Positions 27,366-35,631 of a stretch of DNA of 64,000 nt are shown here, piece by piece. The stretch's first letter is position 1, and the number at the start of each line of letters is the position of its first letter. The position numbers and the translations under genes are program-made. Source of the DNA: an uncultured Bacillota bacterium (GTDB lineage: Bacteria > Bacillota_I > Bacilli_A > RF39 > UBA660); the NCBI GenBank assembly GCA_958428295.1, contig CAUAFL010000005.1:26607-90606 (forward strand), read 5' to 3'. The notes beneath the pieces were generated by a model. It had not been told where the DNA came from, did not search any database, and saw nothing but the letters and a program-made list of their open reading frames with translations.

Positions 27366-28508
27366 TTATTTTATATGTTTATCACGAATTTTTGTTTCAA
27401 TATTTACTCGTTGTACAAAGGTAAGGGCTACCATTAAACAAAGTGTAAAACTACCTCCATAACTCATAAATGGTAAAGGAACTCCGGTCATAGGCATCAG
27501 TCCGAACAGTCCCATTAAATTAACGGTAATATGTAGAAAAATATAACCAGCTACTCCATAACAGATAATCGCACCACGATTGGTATAACTTTCTTTGCCA
27601 ATTTTTATAATGCGATATAGAATATAAAGATAGGCTAAAATAATAGCAATTCCTACAAAGGCCCCCAGTTCTTCAATAATTACCGCAAAAATGAAATCAG
27701 TGAAAGGATATGGCAGATATAAATATTTCTGTGTACTATTGCCTAAACCAATCCCTGTTAAGCCCCCATTATTAATTGCAATATAGCCATTACATACCTG
27801 ATTTCCAGTATCTAATAGTCGGTCACAAGGATTAGTAAAGTTAAAGCGTTCCAATTGACGATCATGGATTAATGTTTTTCCAGCGAGCATTAAAAACAGG
27901 GCTACTCCTAAAGAAATAATCACTAAAAATAATAATATATTTTGTTTTACCTTTCGAGGAATTGGCACAGCTAAGAACACGATGCCTACTAATAATGCAA
28001 AAATGATAGCGGTTCCTAAGTCAGGTTGGCTAACAATTAAAAAGGTAATTACTACACCTACTAATAATGGCACTGAACTAATTAACCAGTGATCTAGTTT
28101 TTTAGCATTCATCTCATAGTAACGAGCCATCCACACAATCATAATTACTTTAATAAATTCGCTTGGTTGAATAGTAAAAGAGCCAATTTGAATCCAGCTA
28201 ATTGCATAGTTAGTGGCTTTACCATAAATCAGTAATAATACTAGTACAGCCACAACAGCAAATAATAATAAATGCGATACAATCCCATAAACTTTGGTAT
28301 TAAATTTAATAATGATGGTACACCCAATAAAGCTTCCTAATAGAAAAAGAGCTTGTCTTAGAAAATAACCATAGGCACTTCCTCCACTCATATAAGCCGT
28401 TACATTACTAGCAGAAAAGACCATAATTAGCCCTAAAATAAAGAGAATCATAGAGACAAAAAACAATGGCTTGTCAAGATTTTTGATAATTTGTTTTGCT
28501 TTATTCAT
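27366..28508 (-). CDS. ftsW: SEDS-family peptidoglycan polymerase, FtsW type
   Basis: SEDS proteins polymerise lipid II in the membrane together with a class B PBP. The 380-residue product has about ten membrane segments, MVFSASN in the first, FTIQPSEFIKVIMIVW, SQPDLGTAIIF, GLGNSTQKYLYLP and the FtsW-type ending MTGVPLPFMSYGGSFTL. ATG 28508 has AGGGAAGG upstream; the ATG at 28541 has no ribosome site. The protein could be FtsW or SpoVE; the motif set and absence of another copy in the window favour a division role. It is not in the cluster with ftsZ/ftsA. Confidence 0.9.
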   Translation of the reverse strand: MNKAKQIIKNLDKPLFFVSMILFILGLIMVFSASNVTAYMSGGSAYGYFLRQALFLLGSFIGCTIIIKFNTKVYGIVSHLLLFAVVAVLVLLLIYGKATNYAISWIQIGSFTIQPSEFIKVIMIVWMARYYEMNAKKLDHWLISSVPLLVGVVITFLIVSQPDLGTAIIFALLVGIVFLAVPIPRKVKQNILLFLVIISLGVALFLMLAGKTLIHDRQLERFNFTNPCDRLLDTGNQVCNGYIAINNGGLTGIGLGNSTQKYLYLPYPFTDFIFAVIIEELGAFVGIAIILAYLYILYRIIKIGKESYTNRGAIICYGVAGYIFLHITVNLMGLFGLMPMTGVPLPFMSYGGSFTLCLMVALTFVQRVNIETKIRDKHIK

Positions 28509-28591
28509 CCTAATTATCGCCTTCCCTATCGTTTTTATCATATCATAAAGAGATTTAAGTGAAAAGAACTAGGGACAAATTCATTAACAAG

Positions 28592-28618
28592 TTGACGGTA
28601 CTTTTCATATCTTATAGT
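28592..28618 (+). promoter_or_regulatory. Candidate promoter of the 55-residue peptide gene
   Basis: TTGACG at 28592-28597 and TATAGT at 28613-28618, spacer 15. Spacing is short, so this is tentative. Confidence 0.35.
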
Positions 28619-28638
28619 AGATAAAGGAGGAATTATTT

Positions 28639-28806
28639 ATGTACTATTACGGCGGAGGCAGCTGTGGCTGCTCTGGTGCGTCTACTCCATATTTTTATCC
28701 AAGTTATGGATATGGATGTGGTCAAAATAACAATAGTAACTATGCGATTATTTTAGTTCTATTTATTTTACTGGTTATCGTTATTGGTGCTAGATATACA
28801 CGATAA
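28639..28806 (+). CDS. 55-residue Gly/Tyr/Cys-rich membrane peptide (YjcZ-like), copy 1
   Basis: A 55-codon gene with a strong ribosome site (AAGGAGG at 28624-28630) and its own terminator. The product begins MYYYGGGSCGCSGAS, continues with Pro/Tyr/Gly (PSYGYGCG), and ends in a membrane helix (IILVLFILLVIVIGA) and a short basic tail. This layout matches the tiny YjcZ-type proteins seen in many Bacilli, some of which are made during sporulation. A related gene is at 58180-58347. Function unknown. Confidence 0.75.
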   Translation: MYYYGGGSCGCSGASTPYFYPSYGYGCGQNNNSNYAIILVLFILLVIVIGARYTR

Positions 28807-28830
28807 GAAAGGTTTAGCCTTTCTTTTTTT
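28806..28830 (+). terminator. Terminator of the 55-residue peptide gene
   Basis: AGAAAGG TTTAG CCTTTCT followed by a run of T. It overlaps the last base of the stop codon. Confidence 0.85.
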
Positions 28831-28870
28831 GACAAATTGTGTTAAAATATAGCAAGAAATGGGGAAATGG

Positions 28871-29422
28871 ATGATGTTAAAGACGAAAGAAATATTAGAT
28901 GAAAAAGACAAGCGCTTGCGCTTTAAAAGCAAAGAGGTTACTTTTCCATTAGCAAAAGAAGATGTTAAAAACATCGAGTTAATGGTCGAATATCTTACTA
29001 ATAGTCAAATTGACCGGTTAGCTGAAAAATATGATTTGCGTCCAGGGATGGGGATGGCTGCTATTCAATTAGGGATCGCCAAACGCTACTTAGTGATTGT
29101 TCATGAAGTGGACGAAGAAGAATTTGATACTTACATCATTTGCAATCCCAAAATCATTAGTAACTCTGAAGAAAAAATCTATGTTGAAATGGGAGAAGGA
29201 TGTCTTTCTGTCAATCGAGATGTGGAAGGAATTGTTCCACGCTATGCTCGCGTAACAGTAGAAGGTTATGATATAGATGGTAATAAGATACGAATTCGGG
29301 CAAGAGAAGAATTAGCCATTGCCTTTCAACATGAAATTGATCATTTAAATGGTATATTATTTACTGATTATATTGATCAAAAACATCCCTTTAAGGATCA
29401 GAGCAATTACCGCGCAATTTAA
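28871..29422 (+). CDS. def: Peptide deformylase
   Basis: Metalloenzyme removing the formyl group from the first methionine of new proteins. All three motifs are visible: GMGMAAIQLG (motif 1), GEGCLS (motif 2, Cys metal ligand) and QHEIDHLNG (motif 3, HExxH). The 183-residue form is of the longer, Gram-positive (type 2) kind with inserted segments. The first ATG (28859) overlaps the GGGG ribosome site, so 28871 (or 28874) is preferred. A terminator follows. Confidence 0.95.
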   Translation: MMLKTKEILDEKDKRLRFKSKEVTFPLAKEDVKNIELMVEYLTNSQIDRLAEKYDLRPGMGMAAIQLGIAKRYLVIVHEVDEEEFDTYIICNPKIISNSEEKIYVEMGEGCLSVNRDVEGIVPRYARVTVEGYDIDGNKIRIRAREELAIAFQHEIDHLNGILFTDYIDQKHPFKDQSNYRAI

Positions 29423-29429
29423 TTTAACC

Positions 29430-29467
29430 AAAAGATAAGTACTCATTAGGTTAATCGCTTATCTTTT
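29430..29467. terminator. Bidirectional terminator between def and surface gene A
   Basis: Stem AAAAGATAAG / CTTATCTTTT with an 18-nt loop and T-runs on both sides. Serves def on the plus strand and the convergent surface gene on the minus strand. Confidence 0.75.
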
Positions 29468-29527
29468 TTGTTTCCCATAAATTTTCCTGCTATTTATTTT
29501 TCTATCAATTGTAAATTTACTAAATTT

Positions 29528-30739
29528 TTAACTAGTAAAGTCATAATACAACAGTAATTTATCGCGATCGGTTAGGTGAATACTATTCTTGAAATTGGTT
29601 GTGATTTCACTTTCACTTAAAGCTTTTGTATAAATCGCAGCAGACTCTACTTCTATATTAGCATAAGCAAAATGATTTTCATCAGGTTGTGGATTTGCAC
29701 CAATAAAAATAGGTTGATTGGAAACCGTTATAGTACCTGTCATTATTTGCTCATCTACTTTAACACCATCTATATAAAGTATTGCTTTATTCCCATCATA
29801 AGTTCCTACTACTGTATACCAGCGATTATCCTCTACTATTTGACTAATACCAGTTTCCTGATACTCGTTATGGATGTGTTGTTTCCAACTTATCTTTTTA
29901 TTTTCTAGAAAAAATCCTAGCCCCGCTATTTCAATATTGTTGAAAATCGCTTGATTCTTATTGATGTTACTAAACTTTACTTTTATCATCATAGTTACTT
30001 GATCTTGAAAATCATAGTTTGCTAAGCCACAATTAATATAGTCATCTTTCCCATCAAAAGAAAGAGATGCTGTTTTCCTAGTCGCTCCAATAATTGTCCC
30101 CTGATGGTTGTTCCCAGATAAATCCATTACTAAATTTAGGGTTGTTGCTGTTTTTCCATACACATTGATGCTAGTTTTATAAACTAACTTTCCCCCATCT
30201 CCTTGGGGATTATAAGTATCAGTTACCCATATTCTTAATCGATAATTCATTATTGCATTTTTAGTAGTAGTACCAGTTGCTAAACTCATCATTCCTTCAG
30301 GACGACCTGTTACTTCATTAGATGTTTGCTCTTCACTATAAATTGTAGGCGATAACACTGTTACTTCTGAAGTACCAGTTCTTTGCGTTAAATAGTACTT
30401 GATATTGTCTCCACTAAAAGTGCTTTCCGCTAACTCCTTGGCTGCTATTTCCCAATTAATCATAGCATTTCCCACAATGGTTGTCGTCACCGAAAAGTCA
30501 AAGTACTCTCCACTATTCATTAATTTCTTTCCTGTATTATCCGTTGTGGGAAGAGCATTCGTAATACTAATGACATTACTACTTTCGGTATAGTTCATCT
30601 GAATGGTACCCGTCGTAATGGTATTAACTTTCTCTCCTGTTTTACTATAATTAAAAGCAGCATAGGTAATTCCTGTGATTGCTATCAATAAGAAGATTAA
30701 TCCTGCTAGCATCAATCCTAATTCTTTTTTCTTTGTCAT
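29528..30739 (-). CDS. Surface protein copy A: TasA/camelysin-like domain plus LamG domain
   Basis: A secreted protein of 403 residues. It has a basic N-terminus and hydrophobic signal ending AITGITYAAF, which resembles signal peptides of SipW-processed TasA/CalY proteins; then a beta-rich domain (about 30-200) shared with copy B; then a LamG/concanavalin-like domain (about 205-400; SFDGKDDYINCG, WYTVVGTYDGNKAILYIDGV). The end (HLTDRDKLLLYYDFTS) is nearly identical to the partial copy D at the right window edge. Family and secretion are inferred from pattern; no sipW gene is in the window. The gene is preceded by the conserved leader with a G-run, a hairpin and a TATAAT box, suggesting switched expression. 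Confidence 0.75.
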   Translation of the reverse strand: MTKKKELGLMLAGLIFLLIAITGITYAAFNYSKTGEKVNTITTGTIQMNYTESSNVISITNALPTTDNTGKKLMNSGEYFDFSVTTTIVGNAMINWEIAAKELAESTFSGDNIKYYLTQRTGTSEVTVLSPTIYSEEQTSNEVTGRPEGMMSLATGTTTKNAIMNYRLRIWVTDTYNPQGDGGKLVYKTSINVYGKTATTLNLVMDLSGNNHQGTIIGATRKTASLSFDGKDDYINCGLANYDFQDQVTMMIKVKFSNINKNQAIFNNIEIAGLGFFLENKKISWKQHIHNEYQETGISQIVEDNRWYTVVGTYDGNKAILYIDGVKVDEQIMTGTITVSNQPIFIGANPQPDENHFAYANIEVESAAIYTKALSESEITTNFKNSIHLTDRDKLLLYYDFTS

Positions 30740-30761
30740 GATCTACACCTCTATTATCTCT

Positions 30762-30767
30762 ATTATA
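30762..30767 (-). promoter_or_regulatory. -10 box (TATAAT) just upstream of surface gene A
   Basis: Minus strand GGGTATAATAG, 22 nt before the ATG at 30739 and identical in copies B and C. No good -35 box is visible, so it may be a weak promoter, or need an activator, or the gene may depend on transcription from the leader promoter. Confidence 0.5.
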
Positions 30768-30806
30768 CCCTATTTTTTCTATTTTTCTACTGTTTCTTTA
30801 ACCACT

Positions 30807-30833
30807 AGAAAAACAAGACCCATTGCCTTGTTT
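30807..30833 (-). terminator. Hairpin between leader peptide and surface gene A (attenuator candidate)
   Basis: Stem AAACAAG / CTTGTTT with a 9-nt loop and following TT on the minus strand. It is conserved in copies B and C while the loop differs. The stem is AU-rich, so it would be a modest terminator. Confidence 0.55.
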
Positions 30834-30859
30834 CCATTATTACATGAGAAAAAGAAGAG

Positions 30860-30916
30860 TTAGTTAGATAATCGTACCCCCCCCCAGGTTAACATTATGC
30901 TATCTATCTTCTTCAT
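30860..30916 (-). CDS. Leader peptide A, 18 residues, with G-run
   Basis: ATG 30916 has the ribosome site AAAGGAGAG. The peptide is MKKIDSIMLTWGGVRLSN; the W-G-G-V codons are made of a run of nine G (nine C at 30877-30885 on the plus strand). It stops 26 nt before the hairpin. Two further copies have the same layout. With 8 or 11 G the frame would instead stay open through the hairpin to TAG. Whether the peptide itself or only its translation matters is not known. Confidence 0.6.
   Translation of the reverse strand: MKKIDSIMLTWGGVRLSN
30877..30885. repeat. Homopolymer run of nine C (nine G on the coding strand), copy A
   Basis: Simple run of a type known to change length by slipped-strand mispairing. 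Sits inside leader peptide A. Confidence 0.9.
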
Positions 30917-30944
30917 TCTCTTCTCTCCTTTAGGTTATATCACC

Positions 30945-30973
30945 AGTATAGCAAACTCTTTCTTTGGAAGCAA
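30945..30973 (-). promoter_or_regulatory. Leader promoter of surface cassette A
   Basis: Minus strand: TTGCTT, 17-bp spacer ending TGC, then TATACT. The extended -10 makes this the best promoter of the cassette. It is upstream of the leader ORF. Confidence 0.6.
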
Positions 30974-31064
30974 TCCTTTGTCAACGATTTTATTAGTCCA
31001 CATAACTAAACAGCATGAGAGAAAATATCTTCATCAATTTATTTAGAAGACGAAGAAAAATATC

Positions 31065-31568
31065 CTAAAGAATTGGATTAGCGATTAACGCTAATTTTCC
31101 TTGTAAATTTATATCGTTTTCATTGCTCCACAAAAGAATCTCATACTGTTCTTCTTGATGAGCAGCAATCTTATTTGTAATCATTCCACCATCTAAAGAG
31201 AGACTACGAGGTTCGCTTTGTGAGCCGGTCGAATCAATTACAGAATAGAGAATATAGTTGTTTTTATTGGTATTTTGATCGTTTATTCCGTCCGTTACCA
31301 TAAAAGCAATGGTATAACGATTGTCACTTGTTCCATCATTTTTAATAGTAATCGTTTTTTTCGTTGTCTTGTCATTAATAACTACGGCATCTAACCCTTC
31401 GGTAGTTAATTCAGATGTTTGATTTAAATGTTGTTGAAGTGATTCTCTCATGCGAACTTTATCCTGATACGGTCCCCACCATAACCAGGTCAATACCCCG
31501 ATAATCACCATTGTATAGATAATGTTACTGACCCGTCTTTTTATTTCCTGAGAATAGCTACCTTCCAT
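31065..31568 (-). CDS. Single-pass membrane protein with small beta-rich outer domain
   Basis: The 167-residue product has a basic N-terminus, one membrane helix (about 15-35; IIYTMVIIGVLTWLWWGPY) and an outer domain of about 130 residues with alternating strands (KTITIKNDGTSDNRYTIAFM). It looks like a small surface beta-sandwich and lies next to surface cassette A, but no family is recognised. A GTG at 31577 overlaps the ribosome site region, so ATG 31568 with GGGGGAG 8 nt before it is chosen. It starts 50 nt after dnaB on the opposite side (dnaB ends at 31618) and has its own promoter. Confidence 0.65.
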   Translation of the reverse strand: MEGSYSQEIKRRVSNIIYTMVIIGVLTWLWWGPYQDKVRMRESLQQHLNQTSELTTEGLDAVVINDKTTKKTITIKNDGTSDNRYTIAFMVTDGINDQNTNKNNYILYSVIDSTGSQSEPRSLSLDGGMITNKIAAHQEEQYEILLWSNENDINLQGKLALIANPIL

Positions 31569-31596
31569 CCTTGTCACTCCCCCTTAAAGTGGCTAT

Positions 31597-31605
31597 ATTA
31601 TATCA
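31597..31605 (-). promoter_or_regulatory. Extended -10 promoter for the 167-residue gene
   Basis: Minus strand TGATATAAT, about 28 nt upstream of ATG 31568. Confidence 0.6.
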
Positions 31606-31617
31606 TAAATTGGACTA

Positions 31618-32937
31618 TTATGCAAGAGAGGATAAAATTTGATCTAACTCTTCTTCTTCTTCTTTGCTAACTGCTTCTGTTGTCAATTCCTTATTAAACC
31701 AATCTGGTAAAATTTCTTTTTCTTTCTTCCCTTTCACTTTTGGTGCTTTGGTATCACTCTTCGTGGCAATCTGCTTCATTTTTTTATATTCCTTCTCCGT
31801 TAAGCGCATTGCCTCCTCTACCGTTTCAATATTAAGGCGCTTCCACTGTCCAGCAATTGTTTCTAGATAACTGCGATTAAGACGTTGGTTATTAATTTTG
31901 AGAGCGTAGGAAATTAATACATTGACAACACCAGCACTTAATTTTTGATCAATCATTAAATCTTCAATTAATTGTAAATCGCGTTTGGTAGGTTCAGCCC
32001 CTTTTGATTTGCTTTTTAAAAAGTCATAAGGGGTTGTGTTTTCAAAAGTATATACCATTTTCGCCCACTTAGAAGCATCCCCTGTTGGTTTTTTTAAGTA
32101 TTCGGGTTGTTTTTGATAAATTAAAGTTGGTAGAGCCCCAATATTTTCAAACTGATAACAGTTGCGACAGCTTTTACGTAATAAGGATCGATCAATAAGA
32201 CCTTTTTCATTGATGGCATTACGTACTAGTCCTTGCATTGCTTGAGTATCTAAATTATAGGTAATAGCCAAAGCGTTGATTAATTCTTTAGTATCTTCTG
32301 TAAAACAACGACTAGAAATCATACTAGTTGGAATAGAAGCAATTAATAAATTAAAATCAATCACTTGATGCATCACAATTTTGGCTTCTTCTTTCGTTTC
32401 TATATTTTCAATCACCTCAAAAGGTTTTAAATTACTACTACTATAAACATCATTAAATTTGCAGCTAATATCTTGATACTCTTTTAAATTCAGTTGGGGA
32501 ATTTTAAATAGTTGTTGCCGTTTATCATATTCTTTTTTGCCAATATTGTTATACAACACAATATTTAAAATGGGATGATTAAAAAATTCGTTAGCAGAAA
32601 TAGGTGAATATAACAAATAGACATAATTATTAACATTTCCTGGTTTCACATAGGTTTTAAGGAGTCCTACGGCTTCCAGTTTTTCTCGAGCAATCGCGAT
32701 TTCTTCTAACTTTAATTGCATTGTAGCCATTAAATGGTGATGATTTAAATCACTACTCATCCTTAACGTAATATCTAAATCGTCAATTAGGGTTAAATAA
32801 AGACTAACCGCTGTATACCCGATAATCGGTTGATATAGCATCGTTAATAGACGGCGATCTTCTTCATGAAGAACTGTTTTATTTACAACAATATAAGTAT
32901 CGGCGGGTAATATCGTTAAGTTCTTCAAAACATTCAC
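31618..32937 (-). CDS. dnaB: Replication initiation and membrane attachment protein DnaB
   Basis: Bacillota-type DnaB (not the helicase) that, with DnaD and DnaI, loads the replicative helicase at oriC and at restart sites. The 439-residue product has the N-terminal domain (DTYIVVNKTVLHEEDRRLLT; LYQPIIGYTAVSLYL) and C-terminal DnaB/DnaD-type helical domain (about 300-390), and ends in an acidic tail. Slightly shorter than the Bacillus protein. In Bacillus dnaI follows dnaB; here dnaI is elsewhere. Confidence 0.88.
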   Translation of the reverse strand: MNVLKNLTILPADTYIVVNKTVLHEEDRRLLTMLYQPIIGYTAVSLYLTLIDDLDITLRMSSDLNHHHLMATMQLKLEEIAIAREKLEAVGLLKTYVKPGNVNNYVYLLYSPISANEFFNHPILNIVLYNNIGKKEYDKRQQLFKIPQLNLKEYQDISCKFNDVYSSSNLKPFEVIENIETKEEAKIVMHQVIDFNLLIASIPTSMISSRCFTEDTKELINALAITYNLDTQAMQGLVRNAINEKGLIDRSLLRKSCRNCYQFENIGALPTLIYQKQPEYLKKPTGDASKWAKMVYTFENTTPYDFLKSKSKGAEPTKRDLQLIEDLMIDQKLSAGVVNVLISYALKINNQRLNRSYLETIAGQWKRLNIETVEEAMRLTEKEYKKMKQIATKSDTKAPKVKGKKEKEILPDWFNKELTTEAVSKEEEEELDQILSSLA

Positions 32938-32992
32938 CTTTCTTTCATCATTATTATAGTCAAAAAAAAAGAAAAAAGAAAGAGATTTTCTT

Positions 32993-34066
32993 CTAATCTA
33001 ATTTCTTTTGTAATTCCCGTAACTTTGCTAAAAATTCATTTGTTTTACGGATTTCTTCATCCAATTTTTCATAATTTGCAGTATTTTCTAATTCTAATGC
33101 GGTTGGTTTAGCCAAGTGCTCCTCTTCAATTCCAAAAATCGGACTAATAACAGGACTGGGCTGATATCTACTTTTAGCTTGATAAGCTTGCAGTTTCGTA
33201 GCGGTATAAAAATCATCAAGAACAACTTTCTGTGGTGCTGGTTCTAATGATGGTGAAGGGATTTCATCCATCGTTACTTGCTCTTGTTGATAGCGTTTTT
33301 CTAATTCTGTTAAACTAATTGGCTCATTGCCTTCATCTTGATATTGCGTAATTTCGTTTTGACTAGTTAATGTTTTTCCTTTTTGTAATAATTCTTCCAA
33401 ACTAATAATGGCGTTTTCTTCTTGCTCCGCTTCGAATTCCGTCAAAGTAATTGTCTCTTCTATGGCTTCTTGTTCTGCTTTCCTTAATTCTTCAGTTAAT
33501 CGTTCTAATTCTTGCTGTGCTTCGGTTTTTGTATAGACTTCTTCTTTATATTCGATTTGTTGATCTTGTTTCTCGTCATCAACATCTAAGATTTCAATGG
33601 GTTTTGGCGCGGATTTAGCCACAGGGATAGGCTCTTTGATACTGTTTGATAGAGCGGGGCTTTGTTCTTTTACTACCACTGGTTGTACTTCTATGGAACT
33701 CACTAACTCTTGGCTAAGATTGACTAAAGGAGTCTTATCAGGTAGCTCTTCCGATGGTAACTTAGTTGCTGATACAGTAGGCGCTACGATAGTTTGTGCG
33801 GGAAGTATTTCCTGAGGAAGAGGTTTAGTAAATACTTCAGGTAATATTTCTTCTGCCTGAGATACGGTCTTTTCATTTTTGACCTCTTTGACTTGTTCTA
33901 CTAATTTATTTAATTCTAAAGTATTGTTTTTTAATAATTTTTTCCCATCTTGCTTTTTTAAAAATTCTCTAAAGAGAACGAGTAAGTAAATTGCTAAGAT
34001 ACCGCCTAATATTCCTAGGACAATTCCTACTTCCTTTGTCGCTAAAAAATCCATTAAATCTTGCAT
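32993..34066 (-). CDS. Membrane-anchored Glu/Pro/Gln-rich protein
   Basis: The 357-residue product has a membrane segment at about 13-33 (VGIVLGILGGILAIYLLVLF), then a long low-complexity part rich in Glu, Pro, Val, Gln with helical stretches (about 175-215; AQQELERLTEELRKAEQE) and a C-terminal coiled coil (NEFLAKLRELQKKL). Orientation suggests N-out, C-in, as in EzrA- or ZipA-like division proteins, but sequence similarity is not seen. A GTG at 34075 is part of the ribosome site; ATG 34066 with AGAGGTG is used. Upstream of dnaB on the same strand; function unknown. Confidence 0.65.
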   Translation of the reverse strand: MQDLMDFLATKEVGIVLGILGGILAIYLLVLFREFLKKQDGKKLLKNNTLELNKLVEQVKEVKNEKTVSQAEEILPEVFTKPLPQEILPAQTIVAPTVSATKLPSEELPDKTPLVNLSQELVSSIEVQPVVVKEQSPALSNSIKEPIPVAKSAPKPIEILDVDDEKQDQQIEYKEEVYTKTEAQQELERLTEELRKAEQEAIEETITLTEFEAEQEENAIISLEELLQKGKTLTSQNEITQYQDEGNEPISLTELEKRYQQEQVTMDEIPSPSLEPAPQKVVLDDFYTATKLQAYQAKSRYQPSPVISPIFGIEEEHLAKPTALELENTANYEKLDEEIRKTNEFLAKLRELQKKLD

Positions 34067-34128
34067 GGTCTTCACCTCTACTACTTTCGTATTACCAGTG
34101 TAGCACAGAAAAGAAATGGAAAAAAGTA

Positions 34129-34192
34129 GTTACAGTTAATTTTACAATCATTTTTACATGACATTGATAACATAATTTTACAGATTTTTACG
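34129..34192 (+). promoter_or_regulatory. Array of TTTTACA-type direct repeats upstream of the flippase gene
   Basis: TTTTACA occurs at 34140-34146, 34152-34158 and 34176-34182, TTTTACG at 34186-34192, and a weaker GATAACA at about 34165. Starts are spaced by 10-12 bp or multiples, about one helical turn, as is usual for OmpR/PhoB-type regulator sites. The regulator gene 1.4 kb downstream is a candidate partner. Inference only. Confidence 0.45.
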
Positions 34193-34272
34193 AACTAATT
34201 TTTGATAGATTTTTTGGTCTTCCTTATCATATATTGATATAGGAGTAAGATGTTCAAAAGAGAGGAAATTTT

Positions 34273-35574
34273 ATGAAAAAAGAAAAGTTTATTGTTTCTA
34301 CCCTCATTTTAATAATTGGTGGTTTTTTAACGAAAGCCTTAGGAATGCTCATCAAAATGATTATGTCTCGTTTAATGGGCAGTGAAGGAATTGGTCTTTA
34401 CATGCTAATCTTACCTACATTTACTTTGTTTATTGGGTTAGGTCAATTTGGATTACCTATTGCTTTATCTAAGTTAGTAGCCGAAGATAAAAAAAACAAT
34501 AAAAAACTCTTATTTTCATTGCTTCCCATTTCTTTGGTCATCAACTTATTATTAATCATCTTAATTCTTATTCTGGCACCTATGCTAGCAACACAGTTTT
34601 TGCATGAGAAAAGAGCCCTATTACCAATTATTGCTATGAGCGTAGTAATTCCGTTGACCAGCTGTTCGGGATTGGTTCGCAGCTATTTTTTTGGAAAACA
34701 GCAAATGTTGCCACATGTTGTTTCTAATGTTTTAGAAGATATTGTCCGGTTACTATTAATTATCATTGGGATTCCTTTATTTTTGCCAAAAGGATTAGAA
34801 GTTGTCGTTACTTATGTCATTTTAACTAATGTCATTAGCGAATTAAGTTCTATTCTAGTCCTATTCTTCTTCCTCCCTAAAAAATTAAAATTGACAAAAG
34901 AAGATTTTTCTTTTAATAAAACCTATGCTAAAGAGGCCATGCACATAAGTGTTCCTAGTACCGCTAGTCGTCTAGTTGGTTCCCTGGGGTATTTTCTAGA
35001 ACCGATTATTTTAACGGGAACCCTTCATTTTTGCGGATATTCTTCTTCTTATATTATTAATCAGTACGGTGTATTAAGTGGTTTTGTTCTCCCTTTACTA
35101 CTACTTCCCTCCTTTTTTACTATGGCTATTAGTCAAGCCTTACTACCCGTTATTTCCAAAGCAACTAGTAATGACCACTATCCTTATGCTCGTAAGAAAG
35201 TAAAACAGGCTATTTTCTTTTCTCTACTTATTGGGGTGCCAATGACTATCTTATTTTTATTATTTCCAGGTTTCTTTTTAGAAACCATCTATCATACGCG
35301 ACAAGGAATTTCCTACATGCTTTTCTTAGCGCCTATTTGTCTTTTTCAATATATTCAGGCTCCGCTATCGGCATCTCTTGATGCAATGGGACGCAGTAAA
35401 GACAATTTTAAAGCTACCCTTTGGGGAACTATTATCAGGACCATTTCACTATTTTTATTTTCCCTTCTACATATTGGTATTTGGGGGCTTATTTTCGCTA
35501 CTAGCCTCAGTGTAATATTTACGACCCTTTTTAATTATCGACAAGTAAAGCGGGCTTTAGGACAAAAGAACTAA
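34273..35574 (+). CDS. Polysaccharide/lipid II flippase family protein, SpoVB type
   Basis: A 433-residue membrane protein with about 12-14 helices of the MOP superfamily. The N-terminus (LIIGGFLTKALGMLIKMIMS; GSEGIGLYMLILP; QFGLPIALSKLVAED) matches SpoVB/YtgP-type exporters, which include lipid II flippases. Shorter than SpoVB (about 520). It could flip peptidoglycan or other sugar-lipid precursors. Shine-Dalgarno GAGAGGA precedes the ATG. An OmpR-type two-component system follows 57 nt later on the same strand, so the genes may be co-regulated. Confidence 0.85.
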   Translation: MKKEKFIVSTLILIIGGFLTKALGMLIKMIMSRLMGSEGIGLYMLILPTFTLFIGLGQFGLPIALSKLVAEDKKNNKKLLFSLLPISLVINLLLIILILILAPMLATQFLHEKRALLPIIAMSVVIPLTSCSGLVRSYFFGKQQMLPHVVSNVLEDIVRLLLIIIGIPLFLPKGLEVVVTYVILTNVISELSSILVLFFFLPKKLKLTKEDFSFNKTYAKEAMHISVPSTASRLVGSLGYFLEPIILTGTLHFCGYSSSYIINQYGVLSGFVLPLLLLPSFFTMAISQALLPVISKATSNDHYPYARKKVKQAIFFSLLIGVPMTILFLLFPGFFLETIYHTRQGISYMLFLAPICLFQYIQAPLSASLDAMGRSKDNFKATLWGTIIRTISLFLFSLLHIGIWGLIFATSLSVIFTTLFNYRQVKRALGQKN

Positions 35575-35578
35575 AAAC

Positions 35579-35610
35579 TTTCACCCATTTTTCACATTCC
35601 CTTGTATAAT
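35579..35610 (+). promoter_or_regulatory. Promoter and TTTCAC direct repeats before the OmpR-type regulator gene
   Basis: TTTCAC at 35579-35584 and again at 35590-35595 (11-bp period), then TATAAT at 35605-35610. The first repeat occupies the -35 position, so the regulator may control its own gene. Inference from layout. Confidence 0.45.
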
Positions 35611-35631
35611 ATTAAGGTGAGGTGAAAGCGT

